A DNA stretch of 18,553 nucleotides, taken from CAYGTS01 sp964352905. GTDB taxonomy: Bacteria; Pseudomonadota; Gammaproteobacteria; JAHCLG01. The translations under genes were made by a program, and so were the position numbers. The DNA is taken from positions 1 to 18,553 of the forward strand of contig CAYGTS010000037.1 of NCBI GenBank assembly GCA_964352905.1, read 5' to 3'. Under the pieces are notes generated by a model. The model saw nothing but the letters and a program-made list of their open reading frames with translations, was not told the origin of the DNA and searched no databases. This document shows positions 13,111 to 18,553 of this stretch, piece after piece (position 1 is the stretch's first letter; each line of letters opens with the position of its first letter).

Positions 13111-14290
13111 CAGGGCTGTCCCATTAAAATTCCTGCATTAAAATGGTACTAAGGGTAGTTTCTCCCCATCCCGCCTTTTTTTGAAGTCCTTTTAAGCTCA
13201 TATCTTTTCGAAATTGAGATTTAGCCCCTCGCAGCAAGTTTAAAACAATATGACGTATCATCGCCATGTTTTCTGGCGCATGATCTTTACGAACTCTTGA
13301 TAGATCTTCACCCATCGTGACATCCAACACCCAGTGCAAACTATTTTCGATAGCCCAATGAGAACGAATCGCTCTTGCAATCTCTTCAGCATTGGCTGGC
13401 AAGCTGCTGATAAAGTATCGGCGCTCAGTCGTCACTTTTCCATTAACAGTGACATGTGATTCGACCAAAGCAACTGTTTTTAAATCACACCACTCGGCAC
13501 GCTGTTTTAGCCAGTCTAAATGATCCGTGACGTAACACAAGCGGTGTTCAACGCGCCCATGATCCTTATTGCGTATTTTTACCGCAGCTTCTGGCATTGT
13601 TTTTTGATCAGATGCATTGCCGCTATGTGCTTCCATCCAAACAGGAAAGGACGCTGCTCCCGTTGTGGCTAATAGTAATACCATCTGTTTTAAGTCATGT
13701 CGTCCGGACTTTGCGTGTCCTTGTGCTGGCTGTGGCGGCGATTGATTTTCAGTATTATCTGATTCCCAATCACTTTGATCATACGCACCATATAAACTTA
13801 ATGTCGTTGTATCAATGTTTACGCTATTGCCAAGTAAGCCTCTCTTTTTACCAATCAAAAAGCTAATCTCAGTAAATAATTTTGTAGAGCCGTACCCTGA
13901 AATCTCATCCAAACAACGACCCAACGCGTCATCATTGAAGTAGTCAGCTTTAACATCCCTGTTAAAAAGCCTATCGACTGCTTTGTCTTGTAGGAAATCT
14001 GGAAATAAATATAATCTGCTGTCTATAAAGCCAAGACCGTTTAGGATCATCGCTGCAACGCGTTCTCCATGCGAAACATGAGCCCCGTGTGCCTCGCTGA
14101 CGGGTATTCGTTGATCAATAAGTCGCACAAGATCAAGCTCATCAATTTTATCTGCGACCAAACCCAAGTGACCAATGTGTTTTGTTGAATAGGCTTCCGA
14201 ATGCAATTTGTCCATGGTATAAAGTTCATCTTACTTTTTAGCGACGGAGTATAACTCAATCGACTGGCACTGATTAGCATCAGGTTGCAA
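13111..14290 (-). mobile_element. Chimeric insertion element, ISAs1 end at left, IS1634-like end at right
   Basis: The left boundary at 13111 is the same terminal sequence (CAGGGCTGTCCCATTAAAA) that starts the ISAs1 remnant at 780. The transposase inside starts like IS1634 and ends like ISAs1, so the element seems to be a hybrid of two IS families. The right boundary is uncertain; no matching inverted repeat is visible, as expected if the right end comes from an IS1634-type element. No target duplication was identified. Confidence 0.6.
13124..14215 (-). CDS. Hybrid transposase: IS1634-like N-terminal part joined to ISAs1-like C-terminal part
   Basis: A 363-residue open frame. Residues 1-about 210 are IS1634-like: a domain with HLGLVADKIDELDLV, DDALGRCLDEI, then NIDTTTLSLYGAYD with the first catalytic D135, and GHAKSGRHDLKQMVLLL...AHSGNASDQKTMPEA. 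From about residue 213 the text becomes ISAs1-like: DHGRVEHRLCYVTDHLDWL, ERRYFISSLPANAEE, then HWAIENSLHWVLDVTMGED with the last catalytic E290. The segment that should hold the second catalytic Asp (VADSAxY in IS1634, VTIDAMGCQ in ISAs1) is missing from both parents. Therefore it is probably inactive although the frame is open, unless the D of YVTDHLDW substitutes. Upstream of the ATG there is no strong ribosome-binding site. Confidence 0.75.
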   Translation of the reverse strand: MDKLHSEAYSTKHIGHLGLVADKIDELDLVRLIDQRIPVSEAHGAHVSHGERVAAMILNGLGFIDSRLYLFPDFLQDKAVDRLFNRDVKADYFNDDALGRCLDEISGYGSTKLFTEISFLIGKKRGLLGNSVNIDTTTLSLYGAYDQSDWESDNTENQSPPQPAQGHAKSGRHDLKQMVLLLATTGAASFPVWMEAHSGNASDQKTMPEAAVKIRNKDHGRVEHRLCYVTDHLDWLKQRAEWCDLKTVALVESHVTVNGKVTTERRYFISSLPANAEEIARAIRSHWAIENSLHWVLDVTMGEDLSRVRKDHAPENMAMIRHIVLNLLRGAKSQFRKDMSLKGLQKKAGWGETTLSTILMQEF

Positions 14291-14479
14291 TTTTTTTCAG
14301 CGGGATCGTTAATTAAATATTTTTCGCTTGTCGGTGCGGAATGTCAGTGGGAAATTTTATAAAACTGTTTATTCTCAGGTAAAGATCAGCAATTCCCGGC
14401 GAGTTGAAAGCCACTAATTTTTCGCAGTGTTTACGCTGATTTTCCTAACTATTCTAAAATTTTTCTCGTACAATACGCG

Positions 14480-14505
14480 ATGTAGCAGACGGTCGCTACA
14501 TTTTA
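14480..14505 (+). terminator. Possible intrinsic terminator
   Basis: Stem ATGTAGC (14480-14486) pairs with GCTACAT (14495-14501), loop of eight bases, followed by TTTTATT. The stem is modest and only moderately GC-rich, so this is weak support. It would protect the erpA region from read-through out of the IS element. Confidence 0.35.
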
Positions 14506-14665
14506 TTGACTAAAAAAATTACAAGGATGAGTTATTCAACATCACGCAGGGAATTACTGGGTTGATTAAGGAAAGTTTTTTATCTCAAGACATGCAAGAA
14601 AAGTATTTGAACTTATTGGATGAACGAAGTCAGCGCTTAAAGCTTGCTTGACGAGCAGGCGGTTG

Positions 14666-14694
14666 TTGACAATACTTAAAGTAAGTCCTAAAGT
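14666..14694 (+). promoter_or_regulatory. Putative sigma-70 promoter of erpA
   Basis: A perfect -35 TTGACA (14666-14671) is followed after 17 bases by TAAAGT (14689-14694), forty bases ahead of the erpA start. No obvious IscR-type operator was recognised. Confidence 0.55.
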
Positions 14695-14733
14695 AATCAC
14701 AATTGCACACAAGGCATTATACTGGAGATCAAC

Positions 14734-15123
14734 ATGAGCGCTGCAGAACAATACCATCCTAACCAAGCTGAACCGCTGGTTTTTACGCAGAATGCGGCTA
14801 AAAAAGTCTTAGAGTTAATTGAAGACGAGGGTAATTTGAACTTAAAATTACGTGTGTTTGTTACCGGTGGCGGCTGTTCTGGTTTTCAATATGGCTTTAC
14901 TTTTGATGAAGCTGTTAATGACGATGACACCGTGATTCAAAAAAGTGCGACCGAGGAAGCCGAAGCAGCGCAAACTGTCACGTTACTCATCGATGCATTA
15001 AGCATTCAATATCTCATGGGTGCTGAAATTGATTACAAAGAAGATGTTGAAGGCGCGCAATTTGTGATCCGTAACCCCAATGCCAAAACCAGTTGTGGTT
15101 GTGGCTCTTCGTTTTCAGTGTAG
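14734..15123 (+). CDS. erpA: Iron-sulfur cluster insertion protein ErpA (A-type carrier)
   Basis: A 129-residue A-type Fe-S carrier that passes clusters to apoproteins in the cytosol. The three conserved cysteines are present: GGGCSGFQYGF (one) and SCGCGSSF at the C-terminus (two). RVFVTGGG, QYLMG and the NPNAKTSCGCGSSFS end match ErpA rather than IscA or SufA. It is about 13 residues longer than usual (typical near 114): an Ala/Glu-rich insertion, KSATEEAEAAQTVT, sits between strands where other ErpA sequences have a short turn. GGAG six bases ahead of the ATG sets the start. It stands alone, convergent with an M23 peptidase gene that ends 30 bases beyond. Confidence 0.95.
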   Translation: MSAAEQYHPNQAEPLVFTQNAAKKVLELIEDEGNLNLKLRVFVTGGGCSGFQYGFTFDEAVNDDDTVIQKSATEEAEAAQTVTLLIDALSIQYLMGAEIDYKEDVEGAQFVIRNPNAKTSCGCGSSFSV

Positions 15124-15162
15124 CCTACCCAACATCACGCCGGGAATTACTGCCTACCCAAC
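15123..15162. repeat. Small insertion flanked by an 11-base direct repeat (GCCTACCCAAC) at the erpA/M23 junction
   Basis: GCCTACCCAAC occurs at 15123-15133 and 15152-15162. Between the copies lies ATCACGCCGGGAATTACT, a motif also found at 14539-14559 and, inverted and varied, at 14388-14404. The structure looks like a short repeat unit inserted or recombined between two copies of the target. It adds no stop and does not disturb either gene; the M23 stop is inside the second copy. Confidence 0.45.
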
Positions 15163-16560
15163 CTCATTAGTTGCATTATTCACAGCGATTCCCGCCACAA
15201 CCTTAAACACCTGTGGGCCATTATCCGCAATCGCTGTGCCATCTTGTAGTTGTAAGAGCCACGGTTTGCTGGCGGCAAGGAAGTCTTGTTTCAGTTTACC
15301 TGTTAATTGTGTAGAGCTAGGCAAATGCACAGAAGCAGGATCATAATGGATGCCGTTAATTCTAAATTCATAATGGCAATGAGGTCCTGTGGCTAAACCG
15401 GTTTGCCCAACGTAACCAATCACTTGCCCTTCTACGACACGGCTACCAAAGTGTTCGCCTACTTTAAAACGTGACATATGCGCGTATAGTGTGCTGTAGC
15501 CATGACCATGCGTTACCACTACAACATTACCATAACCATGACGCCTACCACGAAATGTGATTCGGCCGGCTGCTGTAGCATGAATTGGCGTACCGGTTTG
15601 GGCGGCTAAATCAATACCTAAATGTGGCCTTGCAAAATGTAAAATCGGGTGATAACGACCTCTTAAAGAAAAGGGAGAGCTAATTCTTTTAAAATGAATT
15701 GGGTAACGTAAAAAGGGCTTGCGCAAACTATAGCCATCTGGGCTAAAATAACCTGACTCGCCTCTGTTGTTATCATAATAAAGGGCAGCATGCTCTTTGT
15801 GACGTGTCGTAATCGAGGCAGCAATCACTGTGCCGCTTCTAATAAACTGATTTCCATCATAGTAAGCGGTATAAATAATATTAAATTTATCGCCTTCACG
15901 AATATCTTTAGCAAAATTAATTTCCCAAGAAAAAATATTGCTTAATTGCCACATGATTTTTTCAGGAATATCATTGCGGTGAATGGTTGCTAAGATAGAG
16001 TGATGGATAGTGCCTCTGACATGAAAAAAGTGCTCGCTTAAATTCGGAGAAGTGAGCTTGCTCACAAAGTGATCTTGATCACGCGTTATATTAAACAATT
16101 GGTGCTGGCGCGTGGTTATAATGAGCTGTTGCAAATTATTTTCGTCATCAAGTAGGTATTGAATTTCTTGATTTTGGAAAAGCTGGGTTAAGATTTTTTT
16201 ACTCGCTTTATCTTGCATGATTTGCCATAACAGCTTTTTTGGCAAACCCAACTCAGCAAAAATACCCGAAATCGTTTGCCCTTTTCTGACTTTCACAGCA
16301 TGCCATTCATGGGTATCATCAGCTTTCTCAGCAGGTGTCTTTAAAGGGATAGCATGATAAGGAACGGTCAAATCATTCTTGCCAAACTCAGGTTTGTCTG
16401 ATTGGCTTAACGCATTTTGGGTGTGAGGTAAGTTTTTTACAGCTGTTCGCTGATGTTTGTAAAACATCATGCTGATTAACAAGATGATTAAGGCGAATAA
16501 AAGAATGAATAAGGTTTTTGATGGTGGTAATTTTAAATTCCACTTCTGTTTATCTATCAT
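15154..16560 (-). CDS. M23-family (LytM-type) peptidoglycan endopeptidase, membrane-anchored
   Basis: A 468-residue periplasmic cell-wall hydrolase, probably of the MepM/ShyA kind that cuts peptide crosslinks during growth. One membrane helix (16-33) serves as anchor; a LysM/OapA-like segment (86-118, HAVKVRKGQTISGIFAELGLP) may bind peptidoglycan. A long middle domain follows. The catalytic M23 domain (about 295-410) carries the zinc ligands H313 and D317 (PHLGID) and H396 (HCHYEF), with H361 (YAH) and H394 (GPH) in the active site. All needed residues are present, so it should be active. It shares its upstream region with tyrS (divergent) and converges on erpA. Confidence 0.92.
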   Translation of the reverse strand: MIDKQKWNLKLPPSKTLFILLFALIILLISMMFYKHQRTAVKNLPHTQNALSQSDKPEFGKNDLTVPYHAIPLKTPAEKADDTHEWHAVKVRKGQTISGIFAELGLPKKLLWQIMQDKASKKILTQLFQNQEIQYLLDDENNLQQLIITTRQHQLFNITRDQDHFVSKLTSPNLSEHFFHVRGTIHHSILATIHRNDIPEKIMWQLSNIFSWEINFAKDIREGDKFNIIYTAYYDGNQFIRSGTVIAASITTRHKEHAALYYDNNRGESGYFSPDGYSLRKPFLRYPIHFKRISSPFSLRGRYHPILHFARPHLGIDLAAQTGTPIHATAAGRITFRGRRHGYGNVVVVTHGHGYSTLYAHMSRFKVGEHFGSRVVEGQVIGYVGQTGLATGPHCHYEFRINGIHYDPASVHLPSSTQLTGKLKQDFLAASKPWLLQLQDGTAIADNGPQVFKVVAGIAVNNATNEVG

Positions 16561-16610
16561 TTATATTTCCATCTAAAAATTAACTATTAGGGGTTGCTGA
16601 CAATTCTACT

Positions 16611-16724
16611 ATGCTGGGCGTAGCTCACTGCTTTTTTGTGCTCCGCTGTTCATTTATAACCCATAACCTGCGCTTTCTCAAAAAGATTTTCGCTGTTTTT
16701 ATCGCTAAATCTGAACGTTCTTGG
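16611..16724. repeat. Palindromic MITE-like element, shortened copy (copy B)
   Basis: The right half is nearly identical to copy A (433-573): TGCGCTTTCTCAAAAA, then TTTTCGC..., and CTGAACGTTCTTGGTAAA. The left arm is partly deleted, about 35 bases shorter, though GTGCT, CATTTATAA and TAGC...TCACT remain. It lies in the intergenic region of the divergent M23 peptidase and tyrS genes. No target duplication is discernible, consistent with decay. It may sit near the promoters of both genes. Confidence 0.65.
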
Positions 16725-16823
16725 TAAATTCACAGTTAAATTTGCTGAATAGATACAAATAATGTACCTTAACTGGACATTTAGAATTGGTCAATTAATT
16801 TTAACAGGTGGAGAGTCTTGTAC

Positions 16824-18023
16824 ATGCAAAAGGTTAACGATGCGCTAACATTAATCACTCGTGGCAGTGATGAAGTCATTCAGCTAGCCGATTTAAAAGA
16901 CAAATTAACTTCTGGCAAAAAATTGCTGATCAAGGCGGGGTTTGATCCTACAGCACCCGATATTCACCTGGGGCATACAGTATTAATCAATAAAATGCGT
17001 CACTTTCAAGATCTCGGCCATGAAGTCGTTTTTCTTATTGGCGATTTCACCGCGATGATAGGCGATCCTACTGGTAAAAATTCAACTCGCCCACCGCTGA
17101 GCCGAGAAGAAGTGCTTGTGAATGCCAAAACTTACGAAAAGCAAGTTCATAAAATACTCGATCCTGAGAAAACGACCATTATGTTTAACTCTACTTGGAT
17201 GACTAAGCTTGCCATCACGGATTTAATACAATTAGCTTCTCAGTATACCGTGGCGAGAATGCTAGAACGCGATGACTTCCATAAACGCTATACTGGCCAA
17301 CAGCCGATAGCGATCCATGAATTTTTATATCCGCTTATTCAAGGCTATGACTCTGTTGCTATGCAAGCTGATATTGAATTAGGTGGTAGCGATCAAAAGT
17401 TTAATTTGCTGATGGGGCGTGAATTACAAAAAAGCTTTAGCCAAACGCCGCAGGTGATAATCACCATGCCATTATTGGAAGGATTGGATGGCATCAAGAA
17501 AATGTCAAAATCACTTAACAACTATATAGGCATTGATGAAGCAGCTGATGCCATGTTTGGCAAAATCATGTCAATTTCAGATGACTTAATGTGGCGTTAC
17601 TTTGAGTTGCTAAGCTTTAGGCCTCTTGTTGAAATAACGGCGATGCGGCAATCCGTTGCAGAAGGCGCCAATCCACGTGATATTAAATTTGAATTAGGCA
17701 TCGAAATTGTGACGCGTTTTCATAATAGAAACGCAGCAATAGCGGCGCGCGATAATTTTGTTGCACGCTTTAGCCAGGGTAAATTACCCGAAGAAATAGA
17801 AGAGATAGAAATAAATCTTCCAGAAGCTGGCATTCCGCTTGCGCATGTACTAAGATTAACAGGCCTTGTTAGTAGTACCTCAGAAGGGTTACGCATGCTA
17901 AAGCAAGGTGCTGTCAAAATCGATGGTCACAAGATATCGGATATCAACCTCTTATTATCGACTGGTTCAAATCATGTCATTCAAGTAGGCAAGCGTAGGA
18001 TCGCTAAGGTTATTCTTAAATGA
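16824..18023 (+). CDS. tyrS: Tyrosyl-tRNA synthetase
   Basis: This enzyme charges tRNA-Tyr with tyrosine in the cytosol. It shows the class I signatures: HLGH (48-51 from this start; HIGH motif) in PTAPDIHLGHTVLI, and KMSKS (226-230) in GIKKMSKSLNN. The C-terminal S4 RNA-binding domain (last 60 residues, GLRMLKQGAVKIDGHKI) is complete, and the 399 residues are a full-length TyrZ/TyrS type. ATG at 16824 is preferred since GGAG lies 9 bases away; the in-frame TTG at 16818 is too close. It directly precedes the rRNA promoters, and no terminator separates them. Confidence 0.97.
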   Translation: MQKVNDALTLITRGSDEVIQLADLKDKLTSGKKLLIKAGFDPTAPDIHLGHTVLINKMRHFQDLGHEVVFLIGDFTAMIGDPTGKNSTRPPLSREEVLVNAKTYEKQVHKILDPEKTTIMFNSTWMTKLAITDLIQLASQYTVARMLERDDFHKRYTGQQPIAIHEFLYPLIQGYDSVAMQADIELGGSDQKFNLLMGRELQKSFSQTPQVIITMPLLEGLDGIKKMSKSLNNYIGIDEAADAMFGKIMSISDDLMWRYFELLSFRPLVEITAMRQSVAEGANPRDIKFELGIEIVTRFHNRNAAIAARDNFVARFSQGKLPEEIEEIEINLPEAGIPLAHVLRLTGLVSSTSEGLRMLKQGAVKIDGHKISDINLLLSTGSNHVIQVGKRRIAKVILK

Positions 18024-18043
18024 ATTTTTTTTTAAAAAAAGCG

Positions 18044-18071
18044 TTGACAAGAAAATGCGCAACTGTAGAAT
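18044..18071 (+). promoter_or_regulatory. rRNA promoter, tandem repeat 1
   Basis: TTGACA (18044-18049), 16-base spacer, TAGAAT (18066-18071), then AGCCGCTCC. The GC-rich region between the -10 and the start is typical of stringently controlled rRNA promoters. An A-rich tract immediately upstream resembles an UP element. The RNA would begin near 18078 and can form ACCT/AGGT pairing (18083-18094). Confidence 0.8.
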
Positions 18072-18156
18072 AGCCGCTCCTTACCTAACCAGGTAGGGGA
18101 AGGTAAAATAGAGTTATCGTAACGAAAACGTTTTTGAAAAAAAGTTTAAAAAAACG

Positions 18157-18184
18157 TTGACAAGAAAAAACGTAACTGTAGAAT
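18157..18184 (+). promoter_or_regulatory. rRNA promoter, tandem repeat 2
   Basis: TTGACA (18157-18162), 16-base spacer, TAGAAT (18179-18184), then the same AGCCGCTCC as repeat 1. It starts 113 bases after repeat 1. An A-tract of alternating runs precedes it. The predicted transcript start forms a stem CCTTAC (18192-18197) with GTAAGG (18206-18211). Confidence 0.8.
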
Positions 18185-18268
18185 AGCCGCTCCTTACGCA
18201 ACTGGGTAAGGTGGGACGAAAAAAATATTGTGAAGTAAAAGCTTTTTGAAAAAAAAATAAAAAAAGCG

Positions 18269-18296
18269 TTGACAACAAAAAACTTCACTGTAGAAT
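18269..18296 (+). promoter_or_regulatory. rRNA promoter, tandem repeat 3
   Basis: TTGACA (18269-18274), 16-base spacer, TAGAAT (18291-18296), then AGCCCGTCC. It starts 112 bases after repeat 2. The initial region differs (CCTTAAGAGG) and lacks the hairpin seen in the first two copies. Confidence 0.8.
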
Positions 18297-18500
18297 AGCC
18301 CGTCCTTAAGAGGTACTTTCAAAATTCGAAATACCCTAGTTCTTTAAAAATGTATTTAAGCCAAGCAATCTGTGTGGGCACTAATGTAATTTCCTAGATA
18401 GACATTAGTATCACAGGCGAGTTTGAATCTATTATATAGTATCAAACAAGCCAACCCGAGATTACGTAAGTTGCTGTAAAGTAGCTTAACGTTAACAATT
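18297..18500 (+). other. rRNA leader with boxA and processing-type stem
   Basis: The leader contains GTTCTTTAAAAA (18339-18350), a boxA-like antitermination element. Next comes a long hairpin: CTGTG (18370-18374) with CACAG (18412-18416) around ACTAATGT (18380-18387) with ACATTAGT (18402-18409). GTGTGGGCACT matches the pre-16S spacer motif of other gammaproteobacteria. The A/T-rich end before 18501 leads into mature 16S. Confidence 0.7.
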
Positions 18501-18553
18501 TATTTGAAGAGTTTGATCCTGGCTCAGATTGAACGCTGGCGGCATGCTTAACA
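18501..18553 (+). rRNA. rrs: 16S ribosomal RNA, 5' end
   Basis: The sequence carries the universal AGAGTTTGATCCTGGCTCAG block (18508-18527), which is position 8-27 in E. coli numbering, so the gene begins at about 18501. The following GAACGCTGGCGGCATGCTTAACA continues the standard 16S start, of the form common in Legionellales and related gammaproteobacteria. Only the first 53 bases are in the window. Confidence 0.97.

Larger units (their letters stand above)
14216..14733. other. IS edge and intergenic region upstream of erpA
   Basis: This stretch includes the unresolved right end of the hybrid element, a hairpin (14480-14505), two copies of a small motif around GGGAATT (inverted copy about 14388-14404; direct copy 14539-14559) and an open frame of 45 codons ending at TGA 14649-14651. 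That frame reads KNYKDELFNITQGITGLIK then SFLSQDMQEKYLNLLDERS and looks protein-like, but it has no clear start and no known family. It may be a small gene or a broken C-terminus. Confidence 0.35.

Noticed and set aside
18085..18288. Minus-strand 67-codon open frame in the rRNA promoter region
   Set aside because: It is a by-product of the A-tracts and promoter repeats (Phe/Leu-rich), without a start signal.
1..18553. CRISPR arrays and tRNA genes
   Set aside because: No regularly spaced repeats with unique spacers and no cloverleaf-like gene was found by reading; a tRNA scan would be needed to exclude a divergent one.

Overview
The window looks like chromosomal DNA of a gammaproteobacterium of the Legionellales kind (Legionella/Coxiella relatives). 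The right-hand edge is the 5' end of a 16S rRNA gene, and the genes before it (tyrosyl-tRNA synthetase, an M23 envelope peptidase, the Fe-S carrier ErpA) are ordinary gammaproteobacterial housekeeping genes. The rest is accessory DNA: insertion sequences, gene remnants, and small clusters between them. The taxonomic placement is an inference from the rRNA start and general gene content; no search was run.

Layout, left to right. (1) 2-780: the end part of a broken POT/PTR2 peptide transporter, hit first by a 141-bp palindromic MITE-like element and then cut off by an ISAs1-type insertion, of which only the left end and a stop-riddled N-terminal transposase piece remain. (2) 1502-5168, minus strand: a compact, very AT-rich island. 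In transcription order it holds a 67-aa Lys/Asp-rich small protein, a 52-aa peptide whose stop overlaps the start of the next gene, a RimK/graspetide-type ATP-grasp ligase, a second ATP-grasp protein that has lost its metal-binding residues, and two isopenicillin-N-synthase-like 2-oxoglutarate/Fe(II) oxygenases with complete HxD...H and RxS motifs. This reads as an uncharacterised peptide-modifying (RiPP-like) pathway in which the 52-mer is the natural candidate substrate; it is the most interesting thing here. (3) 5402-8125: a fragment of the N-terminus of EF-Tu, then an IS21-family element with perfect 52-bp inverted repeats, istA split by an apparent 4-bp duplication, and an intact istB. 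(4) 8249-10263, plus strand: an SDR-fold protein lacking the catalytic tyrosine, a stand-alone short LOV blue-light receptor, and a TIGR01777-type epimerase, closely spaced or overlapping. (5) 12971-10279, minus strand: a flavin-split-barrel protein overlapping a PEP-synthase-like phosphotransferase. (6) 13111-about 14290: an insertion element whose transposase is a chimera, IS1634-like in front and ISAs1-like behind. (7) 14666-18023: erpA, a convergent M23 peptidase, and tyrS, with a second, shortened copy of the palindromic element in the tyrS/peptidase intergenic region. (8) 18044-18553: three tandem 112/113-bp promoter repeats, an rRNA leader with boxA and a processing-type stem, and the first 53 bases of 16S rRNA.

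How it works together: regions 2 and 4 are the functional accessory modules. Region 2 is translationally coupled and probably one operon. Region 4 links light sensing to two nucleotide-binding Rossmann proteins, and may once have been longer on its 5' side, where the IS21 element now sits. Regions 1, 3 and 6 show repeated transposition, with at least three transposon families and two dispersed small repeats, as expected for a genome with many mobile elements and ongoing gene decay.
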